The notes below the pieces were generated by a model. It had not been told where the DNA came from. It did no database searches and saw nothing but the letters and a program-made list of their open reading frames with translations. From DAOTTI01 sp034437795 (GTDB lineage Bacteria; Chloroflexota; UBA11872; UBA12225): DNA of 26,717 bases. Below are positions 13,649 to 21,277 of this stretch, piece by piece. Every line of letters starts with the position of its first letter. Position 1 is the first letter of the stretch. The stretch lies in contig DAOTTI010000016.1 in the NCBI GenBank assembly GCA_034437795.1, positions 1 through 26,717 on the forward strand, given 5' to 3'. The position numbers and the translations under genes were made by a program.

Positions 13649-15040
13649 ATGGAACCGACACCGGTCGCATTAGCGGCTCCTGACCTGCCGCCGCCGCGCC
13701 GCCGGACGAGCCGGCGAGCGGCTTTGGGCAGGCTTCTGACGGCAGCGGCCACCCCGCTCATCGCGGCCTGCGGGGCGCAGGCCACCGGCCGCGGGGATAC
13801 GGCCGGCGCGTCGCAGCTGCCTAGGGAGCCGATCCAGCTGATCTACCTCACTTGGGTTGGGCAAGACCAGGTGAAGCTGATGCAGCAGGCGGCGGACGTG
13901 GTGAGGCAGCGCTATCCGAACATCCAGACCGAGGTGCAGTCGATCCCTCAGGCCCAGATGATCCTGAAGCCCACGACGATGGCGGCCGCCGGCATGCCCC
14001 CGGACATCCTGCACACCAACGACAAGCAGGTAGTCGACTCGATCGCCCGCAATCTCTTCTCTGACCTGTACCCGCTGGTGAACCGCGACCGCGCGGCGGT
14101 GAACCTGGACGACTTCTACCCCGTCTACATCAACGGCATGAAGTGGCAGAACAAGCTGCTGGCGCTGCCGGACTTCACCGGCACGTCGGTGCTCTACTAC
14201 AACAAGAAGCTGTTCGACGAGGCGGGCATCAAGTATCCCACCAGCGACTGGACGTGGGACGACCTGGAGGCCGCCGGCCGGCGCCTGCTCCAGCGCTTCC
14301 CCGAAGGCAGTAGCACCTTCATCATCCAGCCGTTCGCCGAGGACATCCGCCACTTCCCCTACTACGCCTGGTCCTACGGTGGGGCGATGATCGAAGGCTC
14401 CGGCATCATCCCGCCGGACAAGACGGTGGTGAAGGTCTATTCGCCCACGAACATCAAGGCGTGGCAGCGCTACGTGGACTGGATCAACAAGCTGCACATC
14501 ATCGCGCGGCCGAGCGAGCGCAGCGACTGGGCCAATGAGCGCCAGGCCACGGACCTGCGCACGCGCGACTCAGTGCCAGGCTACCTCCGGCTAGAGTGGA
14601 TGAAGGACCACGCCGCCATGGCGCTGCCCCCGAAAGGGACGGCCCCGCGGCGCACCCGCGCCACGACCCGCGCCTCCGCCATCCCGCCGAACGTACGCAA
14701 CCGCGACGCATCCTGGGAGGTGGTGAAGTTCATGACCGGCAAGGAAGGGCTGGAGATCACCATCGCCGGCGGCTACACCCAGCCGGTGCGCAAGTCGGTG
14801 GAGCTGGCCTTCCAGAAGACGCTGGCCCCGTTCGAGAGCTTCCAGGTCTACATGGACTCGCAGAAGGCCTACGGCGACGGGGTGCCCTACCATGCCCAGT
14901 GGATCGAACTGGAGCCGATCGTTCAGGAGCACGTGCGGCGGGCGGTGAACGGGGAGGCGACGGTGGACCAGGCGCTTAAGGACCTGCAGACGCAGATGGA
15001 ACTGGTCTTCAAGAAGGCCGCCGAGACGTTCAACCGGTAG
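13649..15040 (+). CDS. Extracellular solute-binding lipoprotein (ABC sugar transporter type, family 1), orphan
   Basis: This 463-residue protein begins with a Tat-type signal (TSRRAALGRLL, 20-30) and a lipobox LIAAC with Cys41 as the lipidation site, then a polar linker. The body has the family 1 solute-binding pattern: IYLTWVGQDQVKLMQQAADV, LPDFTGTSVLYYNKKLFDEAG, WTWDDLEAAGRRL, and near the end ASWEVVKFMTGKEGLEI and GGYTQPVRKSVELAF. Such proteins capture oligosaccharides or sugar derivatives outside the membrane for an ABC importer. AAGGAGGG precedes ATG 13649. No permease or ATPase gene is adjacent, so it must serve a transporter encoded elsewhere. Residues about 290-350 (ERSDWANERQATDLRTRD...) are Arg-rich and lack the usual Gly/Trp ligand-loop pattern, hinting at local divergence or a small deletion. 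Confidence 0.92.
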   Translation: MEPTPVALAAPDLPPPRRRTSRRAALGRLLTAAATPLIAACGAQATGRGDTAGASQLPREPIQLIYLTWVGQDQVKLMQQAADVVRQRYPNIQTEVQSIPQAQMILKPTTMAAAGMPPDILHTNDKQVVDSIARNLFSDLYPLVNRDRAAVNLDDFYPVYINGMKWQNKLLALPDFTGTSVLYYNKKLFDEAGIKYPTSDWTWDDLEAAGRRLLQRFPEGSSTFIIQPFAEDIRHFPYYAWSYGGAMIEGSGIIPPDKTVVKVYSPTNIKAWQRYVDWINKLHIIARPSERSDWANERQATDLRTRDSVPGYLRLEWMKDHAAMALPPKGTAPRRTRATTRASAIPPNVRNRDASWEVVKFMTGKEGLEITIAGGYTQPVRKSVELAFQKTLAPFESFQVYMDSQKAYGDGVPYHAQWIELEPIVQEHVRRAVNGEATVDQALKDLQTQMELVFKKAAETFNR

Positions 15041-15540
15041 TGACGTCGCGCAGGCGGCCCTGCCTGGCCACGCGCTGGGGAGGACCTGGGCCCGCCCGAC
15101 CAGCGGGTCGATGCCGCGGGAGACAGCCCCGTCACGCTTGCCAGCGGCGAACCAGGCGGCCACCACGTCTTGGCGTGGTGGGGCCGGACAGTCCCCGAGG
15201 CGGAAGAGGCCGCGCCGGACGCACAGGAAACGGCCGCGCTTGACGTGATGGAGTAGCGTTGGGGAAACCTCTCCGCCGGGAGACAGGCATACGGGAGTAG
15301 CGCTGGGGAAACCTCTCCGGCGGGAGACGGTCACACCCAGGAGGGACCGTGCCTTTGGACGAGGTCGTCGACCCGCTCGCGCCCAATCAGTTGCTCCGGC
15401 GCACGAAACCGGCCACAGCGCGGCCGCGCGCGGAGCGTAGTGGTCTGTGGCGCTCCCGATCCGCTTCGGTGCCCGCTTGGGCAGCGCAACCGGCAGCCAC
15501 GGGCGTTTCCCCGAGCGTCACTTCTGGGCAATGTTGGACC
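15041..15540. other. 500-bp gene-free region with hairpin and tandem repeat
   Basis: No gene is supported. CCACCACG (15160-15167) and CGTGGTGG (15174-15181) form a perfect 8-bp hairpin with a TCTTGG loop about 120 bp after the binding-protein stop; it has no T-run. Two 44-bp tandem units follow at 15250-15337. The rest, up to the tRNA, shows nothing recognisable. Confidence 0.5.
15250..15337. repeat. Two tandem 44-bp units
   Basis: Units starting at 15250 and 15294 both begin GGAGTAGCG, continue with GGGGAAACCTCTCCG and then CGGGAGAC, and agree at about 38 of 44 positions. They lie in non-coding sequence. Only two copies are present. Confidence 0.8.
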
Positions 15541-15616
15541 TGGAGCGGGGGACGGGACTCGAACCCGCGACAACCTGCTTGGAAGGCAGGCACTCTACCA
15601 TCTGAGTTACCCCCGC
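15541..15616 (-). tRNA. tRNA-Gly (anticodon TCC)
   Basis: On the minus strand the sequence folds as a complete cloverleaf. Acceptor strands are GCGGGGG (15616-15610) and CCCCCGC, followed by the discriminator T (15544) and an encoded CCA (15543-15541). The D-arm region reads AACTCAGATGGTAGAGT. The anticodon arm CTGCC-TTCCAAG-CAG carries TCC, reading GGA/GGG glycine codons, and the T-arm contains GCGGGTTCGAGTCCCGT. The 76-nt length includes CCA. A possible promoter with TATACT at 15695-15690 would leave a leader of roughly 65 bases containing the hairpin 15644-15662. No nearby integrase or attachment-site duplication is seen. Confidence 0.97.
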
Positions 15617-16240
15617 CTGGCTCCGTGCGCGCCGCATGCGCGCTACGGCTCCCCCGGCCGTACCAGCTGCAATGCGCAGCGGCCAGTACAGTATATCGGA
15701 TTGCACGTCCTGTCTTCTGGGAGATCCGATCGCCCGTCCTTCGTCTCCTGGCCCATTAGCCGGTGCCGCCAGCGTTCGCGGCCGGCTGAGTGCTCGCCTT
15801 GCCCAGGCTGCCCGCCGGAGGCAAGAGGTGGGAAAGGAGTGGCGAGTGGCGAGTAGCGAGCCCTCCCCTCGCGTCTGGGGTGACCGCCGGAGATGGGGTC
15901 ACCCCAGGGACACGGAGCGTCACGGCGCACCATCCGGACGGGCTGATGACATCCTGCGCCGGAGAGCAACGTGGGCATGGCGGCGGCAAGGTATGGTATA
16001 CCGACGTGCGCCGAGCCACGCCGGCAGCGACCAGCAGGGGGCGCGGTGCCACTCCTTTTCCGCGCAGATGGAGCCCTCACCCTGGCCCAGGGAGCCCGCT
16101 GGAGGCGGAACGGCCACCGGACCAATAGGGAAAGGGAGCGGAACGGTGCACCGTCCGGAAGAGCTGGTGGCACCCGTGGAGTGCGACGAGCGTAGGCATG
16201 GCGGCGCGGGGCCGGCGCTGCACGGTAGGGAGCCTGTCTT
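15617..16240. other. 624-bp gene-free region upstream of the histidine kinase
   Basis: No gene is supported on either strand; the long frames here are low-complexity and overlap the tRNA or the kinase. The region holds a perfect 6-bp hairpin TACGGC/GCCGTA (15644-15662), tandem GGCGAGT-type units near 15837-15860, a perfect 11-bp hairpin at 15875-15907, and a copy of the intergenic palindrome at about 16070-16160 that includes the palindrome ACGGTGCACCGT. The promoter of the kinase should lie here, but no good -35/-10 pair is visible. Confidence 0.5.
15875..15907. repeat. Perfect 11-bp inverted repeat, 11-nt loop
   Basis: CTGGGGTGACC at 15875-15885 pairs exactly with GGTCACCCCAG at 15897-15907. 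It lies about 340 bp upstream of the histidine kinase gene and about 260 bp beyond the tRNA 5' end. It has no T-run and no gene ends toward it on the plus strand, so it is not an obvious terminator. Confidence 0.8.
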
Positions 16241-17803
16241 ATGCGTGCACTGGCGGTCAGTCTCTCCGTGCCGACCCTGCTCTGGCTCATGGCCTGCGCC
16301 GCGGCCGGAGCGCAGCTCTTCTGGCTCTGGGCGTGGCGAGGACCGGTCCCCGAAGGCCTGGGTCTCATCGGCCTCCTGCTGGCCCTGGGGATTGCCGCCC
16401 AGCATTTCCCTGTGGCCATCGCGCCGCGGCGCAAGGTAGATGTCTCCGCTGCGGCCTACTTCGCCGCGCTGCTTCTGTTCGGGGCGCCGCTGGCCGTGGC
16501 GCTGGTGGGCCTGAGCCAGCTCATCGGCCAGCTGACGCTCGCCCTGCGCCGCAACCCGGCCACCGGCCGGCCGATGCGAACGCTGCGGAGCGCGTCCTTT
16601 AACACCAGCCAGGCGATGGTCGCCACCGCGCTGGGCGCCCTGGCTTACTACACCTTCGTCCCGCACCAGGTGCCGGCGCCCCTTGACCGCTGGGAGAATG
16701 TCTGGGCCGTGCCGGCGGCTGGCGCTGCCATGTACCTGGCCAATACGCTGGCCGTGGCCCTGATGACGGGCCGGCAGCTTGGTCAGCACCCGCTCCGCGT
16801 GTGGGCCGGCGGCCAGCGCCGGCATGTGCTCGAGTCGGCGGGGCTGTTCCTGATCGGGGCCGTCGTCGCTCGCGCTGGCGCGCAGGACCCCCTCATCGTG
16901 CTGGCCATGGTGCTGCCCGCCGCCATCATCTATTGGTCGATGGACCGCACGGTGCGCCTGGAGGAGCTGGCGCGGCGGGAGGCGGAACTGGCCGCCTGGC
17001 GGGACCTGGAGCGGATGAAGACCGAGTTCATGCGCTCGCTCTCGCACGAGCTGCGCGCGCCCCTGTCGCTGATCGCAGGGTTTGCGGAGCTGCTGCGGAG
17101 CCAGCCGCCCGGCCAGCCGGCGCGGGATCCGGAGACGACCGAGTGCGCGGAGCAGATCTACGCCAACGCGCGGCTGCTGACGCGGCTGGTGGATGACCTG
17201 CTTGACTTCGCCAGGATCGAGCGGGGCGAGGTGACGCTCCAGCCAGAGGACTTTGACCTGGTGCCGGTGCTGCACGACCTGCTGGCTGCCCTGCGGCGCC
17301 AGCCCGGGGGCGAGCGCCTGGCCGCACAGGTCCCGGCCACGTTGCCCGTGCACGCCGATCCGGCGCGGGTGGCCCAGGCGGTCTATAACCTGCTCGCCAA
17401 TGCCCAGAAGTATGCGCCCGAGGGCCCGATCATCCTGCGCGCGCGCCTGCTGGCCAGCTACGACCAGGGGCCGCCGGACATGGTGCGCGTGGAGGTCGAG
17501 GATCGCGGGCCGGGCATCCCTGTCGACGAGCAGCCCTACGTCTGGCAGAAGTTCTACCGTGGCCAGGCCGTGGGCGGGCTCAACGTCGCGCCCGGCACCG
17601 GCATCGGCCTGGCGATCGTGAAGGCGCTCACTGAGGCGCAGGGGGGCCGCGTCGGCTTAGATAGCGCCCCCGGCCGAGGGGCGCGGTTCTGGATCGATCT
17701 TCCGGCGGCGGACGCGCTGGCCCCCGGCCTTCGACCGCGCCGGCAGACCACTCCGCCGCTCGTGGCGCGCCTCATGGAGCCGCCGCCGCGCCCTGCGGCT
17801 TGA
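16241..17803 (+). CDS. Membrane-bound sensor histidine kinase
   Basis: In this 520-residue kinase, residues 1-235 contain about six hydrophobic segments (for example LLWLMACAAAGAQLFWLW, AAYFAALLLFGAPLAVALVG, PLIVLAMVLPAAIIYW), a membrane-embedded input domain without a large external sensor loop. The HisKA H-box is SLSHELRAPLSLIAGFAELL with phosphorylated His269. The ATPase domain shows the N-box YNLLANAQKYAP (382-393), G1 DRGPGIP (421-427), the F-box region VWQKFYRG and G2 GTGIGLAIVKALTEAQGG (452-469). It autophosphorylates and passes phosphate to a response regulator, most likely the OmpR-type one encoded 1 kb downstream on the same strand. The ATG 16241 start has only a weak ribosome-binding site (GGGAG). 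Confidence 0.95.
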   Translation: MRALAVSLSVPTLLWLMACAAAGAQLFWLWAWRGPVPEGLGLIGLLLALGIAAQHFPVAIAPRRKVDVSAAAYFAALLLFGAPLAVALVGLSQLIGQLTLALRRNPATGRPMRTLRSASFNTSQAMVATALGALAYYTFVPHQVPAPLDRWENVWAVPAAGAAMYLANTLAVALMTGRQLGQHPLRVWAGGQRRHVLESAGLFLIGAVVARAGAQDPLIVLAMVLPAAIIYWSMDRTVRLEELARREAELAAWRDLERMKTEFMRSLSHELRAPLSLIAGFAELLRSQPPGQPARDPETTECAEQIYANARLLTRLVDDLLDFARIERGEVTLQPEDFDLVPVLHDLLAALRRQPGGERLAAQVPATLPVHADPARVAQAVYNLLANAQKYAPEGPIILRARLLASYDQGPPDMVRVEVEDRGPGIPVDEQPYVWQKFYRGQAVGGLNVAPGTGIGLAIVKALTEAQGGRVGLDSAPGRGARFWIDLPAADALAPGLRPRRQTTPPLVARLMEPPPRPAA

Positions 17804-18052
17804 CGGTCACGCCCGCAGGTGCCCAGGGAGCCGCGCCGCCGGTCGCACTGCGCGATCCGCGGGCGGCGGGCCCGAATTCCGGGCCCTGGGTTCGGGGCAC
17901 CGAATGGGGACCGGAACCGTCGGAAGCCAGCGAGGCCCCTATCCGCACCGGCAGGAGACCAGGGCGTGTGACCACCGGCGGCACGGATCGGACGCCGGCG
18001 AGGAACGCTCTCTTGCGGCAGGATCCCGATGGGCGCGCAGGTGCGGGCGATG
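17804..18052. other. Spacer after the histidine kinase with a GC hairpin
   Basis: GGGCCCG (17868-17874), AATTC loop and CGGGCCC (17880-17886) form a perfect 7-bp hairpin 65 bp beyond the kinase stop. It is terminator-like but has no T-run. No gene is supported. It separates the kinase from the strong promoter at 18053. Confidence 0.5.
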
Positions 18053-18081
18053 TTGACAACTTGGTAGATAAGTCGTATACA
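18053..18081 (+). promoter_or_regulatory. Strong sigma-70-type promoter
   Basis: TTGACA at 18053-18058 and TATACA at 18076-18081 are separated by exactly 17 bp. The -35 is consensus and the -10 differs at one position. The local sequence is AT-rich against a very GC-rich background. Transcription would start near 18088 and run through about 205 bases of leader, containing the small stem GGCCA/TGGCC, before the secreted-protein gene at 18294. Confidence 0.8.
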
Positions 18082-18293
18082 ATGGCGGGCGGCCGCCCGG
18101 CTGCGGGCTGCGGTTCCATCGGGGAGGAGCCGTGCCGGGCATGGCGGATGGGGCGCGGATTGGTAGACAGTAAGTAACAGCAATCTCGGCCGGTGCTCGC
18201 ATTGCGAGGGCGCCTGTGGGCCCGCGGGCGCAGGGGGGCTTCCCGGCCACGCGATGGCCTGAGGTTACTGAAAACCGTAGGAGAGGTCGCGCG

Positions 18294-18710
18294 ATGAAGT
18301 GCACGCGATGCATACTACTGGCAATACTGGTCGCGTTCCTGCTCTTGCTCGGTCCTGTCCCCGCGGCGCTGGCCATGGAGCAGTGGTGCGAGGAAGATCC
18401 GCCCGTGCTCATTCTTACTCCGAGCGGGTCAAGTGCCCTCGTTTTCGTTACTAACGGCGCGCTGGGACTGGAGCACCTCCCCGCGGTGCAGCTGGCCCAG
18501 ATTAGGTACACCGTCCAGCCGGTGGAGAGCGGCCGCGCCACCTTGGTCAAGATGACCGTCGTCGTCCCGCCAGACATCTTTAGCAGCCGTTTCCCCACGC
18601 GCAGCACCGTCAGCTCCGGCCCGTTCAAGACGGGGACGATCTACGCCACGGCCAGCGGCTACAGCGGCGAGCCGATGGAGATGACCTTCCAGCTAAGCAT
18701 CCCCTATTGA
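18294..18710 (+). CDS. Small secreted protein of unknown function
   Basis: The gene encodes 138 residues from ATG 18294, with AGGAGAGG about eight bases upstream. Residues 1-27 form a clear Sec signal peptide: basic start MKCTRC, long hydrophobic core ILLAILVAFLLLLG, and a cleavage site after PAALA, leaving a mature protein of about 111 residues that starts MEQWCEEDPP. The mature part is beta-rich, with Ser/Thr- and Val-rich strands (QIRYTVQPVESGRATLVKMT, TGTIYATASGYSGEPMEM) and one cysteine. No membrane anchor follows. I do not recognise the family. It lies between a histidine kinase and a response regulator and has its own near-consensus promoter, so it may be a highly expressed envelope or extracellular protein, possibly the signal or output of that system. 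That role is inference. Confidence 0.8.
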   Translation: MKCTRCILLAILVAFLLLLGPVPAALAMEQWCEEDPPVLILTPSGSSALVFVTNGALGLEHLPAVQLAQIRYTVQPVESGRATLVKMTVVVPPDIFSSRFPTRSTVSSGPFKTGTIYATASGYSGEPMEMTFQLSIPY

Positions 18711-18862
18711 CCGTGCTCGTACCTGGCCACGATCATTTTGATGGACGCAGCCAGATTGCGGTACCCAGCACAATCATCGTGGCAGAGTACGAGCGCCGGC
18801 TGCGCGCGGGCGGGGTGACTGCTGCTCCGGCCGCGCGGGCGCGTGCTAGACTTCCGCCGCGG

Positions 18863-19681
18863 ATGGCGATGAATACGGCGGGAGCACCTGCGCGGCGGGG
18901 GGCCGAGCCGGCGCTGTGGGGGTCGGCGTCAGCCGAGGGCGCTGCGCCGCCGGTGTCCCCGGCGGTGGACACTGCGCGGGTGCTGGCGGTCGATGACCAT
19001 GCCGGCATGCTTGACCTGCTGCGAAAGGGCCTGCGCCGATACGGCTATGACGTGGTCACGGCCCTCAACGGCCCTGAGGCGCTGGCGCGGTTCACGGAGT
19101 CACCGCCGGACGCCGTGCTCCTGGACGTGCTCATGCCGGGCATGAATGGCTATGAGCTGTGCCGGCGTCTGCGCGAGCTCTCGCCGGTGCCGATCATCAT
19201 GGTCTCGGCCCTGCGCAACGAGGACGAGATCATTCGCGGGCTAGACGCCGGCGCGGACGACTACGTCACCAAGCCGTTCAGCATCGCCGAGTTGGCCGCG
19301 CGCCTGCGGGCCCAGCTTCGACGCCATCAGCGCTCGAATGTGCCCCAGCAACCCCTTTCCTTCGGCGGGGGCCGGCTGCAGATCGATCTGGCCACCCGCC
19401 GCGTGCTCCTGGACGGCTCACCGGTCCACCTTGGCCCGACCGAGTTCCGCCTGCTGGCCTACCTGGCGGCCGTGGCGGGCCGCATCGTCCCCCACGACGT
19501 GCTGGTCGAGCAGCTCTGGGGCCCGGAGGGCGCCCACCTGGCGCGGTACCTCAAGATCTACGTGCACCGGTTGCGCCGCAAGATCGAGCCCGGGCCAGAG
19601 AGCCCGCGCTTCATCGTCTCGGCGCACGGCCTGGGTTACGGGCTGGACCCGCAGCCTCAGGTCACGGCGAGCGCCAAGTAA
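18863..19681 (+). CDS. OmpR/PhoB-family response regulator
   Basis: Taking ATG 18863, the protein has 272 residues. It has an N-terminal tail of about 38 low-complexity residues, then a receiver with acidic pair Asp44-Asp45 (VLAVDDHAGML), phosphoacceptor Asp88 (AVLLDVLMPGMNG) and Lys137 (DDYVTKPFS). A C-terminal winged-helix DNA-binding domain follows (LGPTEFRLLAYLA through KIYVHRLRRKIEP to SAHGLGYGL). It should bind promoters as a phosphorylated dimer. No convincing Shine-Dalgarno marks the start; the TTG at 18707 and the second ATG at 18869 are alternatives. It follows the secreted-protein gene and is the natural partner of the histidine kinase at 16241. Confidence 0.93.
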   Translation: MAMNTAGAPARRGAEPALWGSASAEGAAPPVSPAVDTARVLAVDDHAGMLDLLRKGLRRYGYDVVTALNGPEALARFTESPPDAVLLDVLMPGMNGYELCRRLRELSPVPIIMVSALRNEDEIIRGLDAGADDYVTKPFSIAELAARLRAQLRRHQRSNVPQQPLSFGGGRLQIDLATRRVLLDGSPVHLGPTEFRLLAYLAAVAGRIVPHDVLVEQLWGPEGAHLARYLKIYVHRLRRKIEPGPESPRFIVSAHGLGYGLDPQPQVTASAK

Positions 19682-19769
19682 ACGGGCGCCGCCAGGCCGC
19701 AGGTGAGCCCTCACTTTGGCCCTCTCCCACAGAGACAGGGGACCCGTCGCCGGCCGTGCACGCTCCACG
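19682..19769. repeat. Intergenic palindrome between convergent genes
   Basis: A copy of the CCCTC/GAGGG family (about 19704-19766: GAGCCCTCACTTTGGCCCTC, then CAGGGGACCCGTCGCCGGCC) fills the 88 bp between the converging response-regulator and HD-GYP genes. It could serve as a bidirectional terminator, but it lacks T-runs. Confidence 0.5.
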
Positions 19770-20951
19770 CTAGGCGGCCTGAAACTGCCCTTCCTCCTCC
19801 AGGGTGCGGAGAAAGGCGTCCACCACCCGCGGGTCAAACTGGCGCGCCCGCTGGCGCCGGATCTCGGCCACCGCGTCGGCCAGGGGCCAGGCGCGCTTGT
19901 ACGGCCGGTCGTGCGTCAGAGCGTCGAAGACGTCGATCACGGCCACGATGCGGGCGGAGATAGGAATGGCCTCGCCGGCCAGCCCATGCGGGTAGCCGGT
20001 GCCGTCCCACCGCTCATGATGGGAGAGCGCGATCTCCTCGGCGATCTGCAGCAGGCGTGAGCGACTGCCGGCCACGATCTGGGCGCCGATCGTGGTGTGC
20101 TGCCGGATGATGGCGAACTGCTCGGGCGAAAGCCTGGCCGGCAGGTGCAGGATGCGGTCAGGGACGGCGATCTTGCCCAGGTCGTGCAGCCGCGCCGCCT
20201 GGCCAATGAGCTCCACCAGCGCCGGCGGCAGGCCAAGCGCCGCCGCCGTGCGCGCGGCGCGCCGCCCGACGCGCCGCGCGTGCTCACCTGTGCCGTCGTC
20301 ACGGTATTCAGCCGCCACCGCCAGCCGGTCCAGGACCTCCAACTGCGTGGCGGCCAGCTCGCGGTAGGCCGCCTCCAGGTCGTGCGTGCGGGCCTGCACC
20401 TCCTGCCCCAGGCGCACGTTGTGCTCGTGGAGCTGGCGCTGCAGATATCGGCTTTCCAGCAGGTTCTTGATGCGCAGTACTGCCTCCACGGGGTCCGGGG
20501 GCTTGGTCATGAAGTCCTTGGCCCCTGCCAGGAGCGCCCGCTCCTTGGCCTCGCGGGTGACGTCGGCGGTAAGGACCAGGATGGGCACGGGGATCGGCCC
20601 GCCGGTATGCGGGGCCAGCTGGGCCATGATCGCCAGGCCGTCCAGGCCAGGCATGCGCAGATCCAGGAGGATCAGGTCCGGTTGCTCCTGCTGAACGAGG
20701 GGCAGAGCCTGATAGGGGTCGGTGGTGCCGGTGACGTTCTCGAAACCGGCGCGGCCCAGCAGGGCCTGAAGCAGCAGCACATTGGACGGCTCGTCGTCGA
20801 CGATGAGGATGCGGGCCGCCTGGAGCGGCCCCAGAGGCACGCTCCCCACGGTGGCGGGAGTGGGGCCTTGCCCAGGCTGCCGGTCGCACGCGGCGCCGCC
20901 CGTGGCTTTACGGGCGTCTCCTGCTACCCCACCGGCCGCTCCTTCCCACAA
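19770..20951 (-). CDS. Response regulator with HD-GYP domain (c-di-GMP phosphodiesterase)
   Basis: With the longest start (TTG 20951) the protein has 393 residues. The receiver spans about 47-165, with Asp52-Asp53, phosphoacceptor Asp97 (LILLDLRMPGLDG) and Lys150 (DFMTKPPDP). A coiled-coil linker (about 160-205) leads to an HD-GYP domain with its landmarks intact: HDLGKIAVPDRIL starting at His256-Asp257, His285, HHERWDGTGYP (311-321) and FDALTHDRPYK. HD-GYP enzymes hydrolyse c-di-GMP, so this is a phosphorylation-controlled regulator of c-di-GMP level. The first 45 residues are low-complexity; GTG 20849 or 20840 are possible later starts, and none has a good ribosome-binding site. It converges on the OmpR-type regulator. 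Confidence 0.94.
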   Translation of the reverse strand: MWEGAAGGVAGDARKATGGAACDRQPGQGPTPATVGSVPLGPLQAARILIVDDEPSNVLLLQALLGRAGFENVTGTTDPYQALPLVQQEQPDLILLDLRMPGLDGLAIMAQLAPHTGGPIPVPILVLTADVTREAKERALLAGAKDFMTKPPDPVEAVLRIKNLLESRYLQRQLHEHNVRLGQEVQARTHDLEAAYRELAATQLEVLDRLAVAAEYRDDGTGEHARRVGRRAARTAAALGLPPALVELIGQAARLHDLGKIAVPDRILHLPARLSPEQFAIIRQHTTIGAQIVAGSRSRLLQIAEEIALSHHERWDGTGYPHGLAGEAIPISARIVAVIDVFDALTHDRPYKRAWPLADAVAEIRRQRARQFDPRVVDAFLRTLEEEGQFQAA

Positions 20952-21277
20952 GGCCCTGCCATCATCCGACCCGTGGCCCGCACTCCCCCACCGGGCCCCG
21001 AGACCGCCACAGCGTCCAACGGCTGGCCGAGCATTGCGTTCCTGCTATGGAATGGCTGTTGATTAGTAGTATAGCAAGAATATGCAGGTCATGGAAGGTA
21101 TAGGCATAAAAATTGCTGGCCTAGTTCTGGAATCACATGTGTATACGAACTGTATACGAACCATCAATCACCAGGGCATGATTGGTATCACGTGACAGAA
21201 CACGTGAGAGACCAGAAGCGGGGCGGCGGCGCGCTCCGGCGTTCGGAGCGGAACGCAGGCGCCGCTCACCGGTTGGC
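20952..21277 (-). promoter_or_regulatory. AT-rich upstream region of the HD-GYP gene with extended -10 and tandem 11-bp repeats
   Basis: This 326-bp gap is the most AT-rich stretch of the window. On the minus strand TGC-TATACT (-10 at 21073-21068) is an extended -10 box; the -35 is poor. About 70 bp further upstream GTTCGTATACA occurs twice in perfect tandem (21161-21151 and 21150-21140), each containing the GTATAC palindrome, one helical turn apart. Further upstream CACGTG occurs twice near 21189-21206. The sulfatase gene ends at 21278 on the same strand. Confidence 0.55.

Noticed and set aside
15541..15616. tRNA-Gly as an integration site for a mobile island
   Set aside because: No duplicated tRNA 3' end, integrase or island-like genes occur within the window.
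15643..17353. Overlapping long frames on the minus strand around the tRNA and kinase
   Set aside because: They are low-complexity and cover the histidine kinase coding region and palindromic repeats; no ribosome-binding sites.
17868..17886. Intrinsic terminator after the histidine kinase
   Set aside because: The hairpin is perfect but no T-run follows, so I list it only as terminator-like sequence.
18707..18862. TTG-initiated extension of the response regulator
   Set aside because: The extension has no domain, and a TTG start overlapping the previous stop lacks a ribosome-binding site; ATG 18863 is more plausible though not proven.
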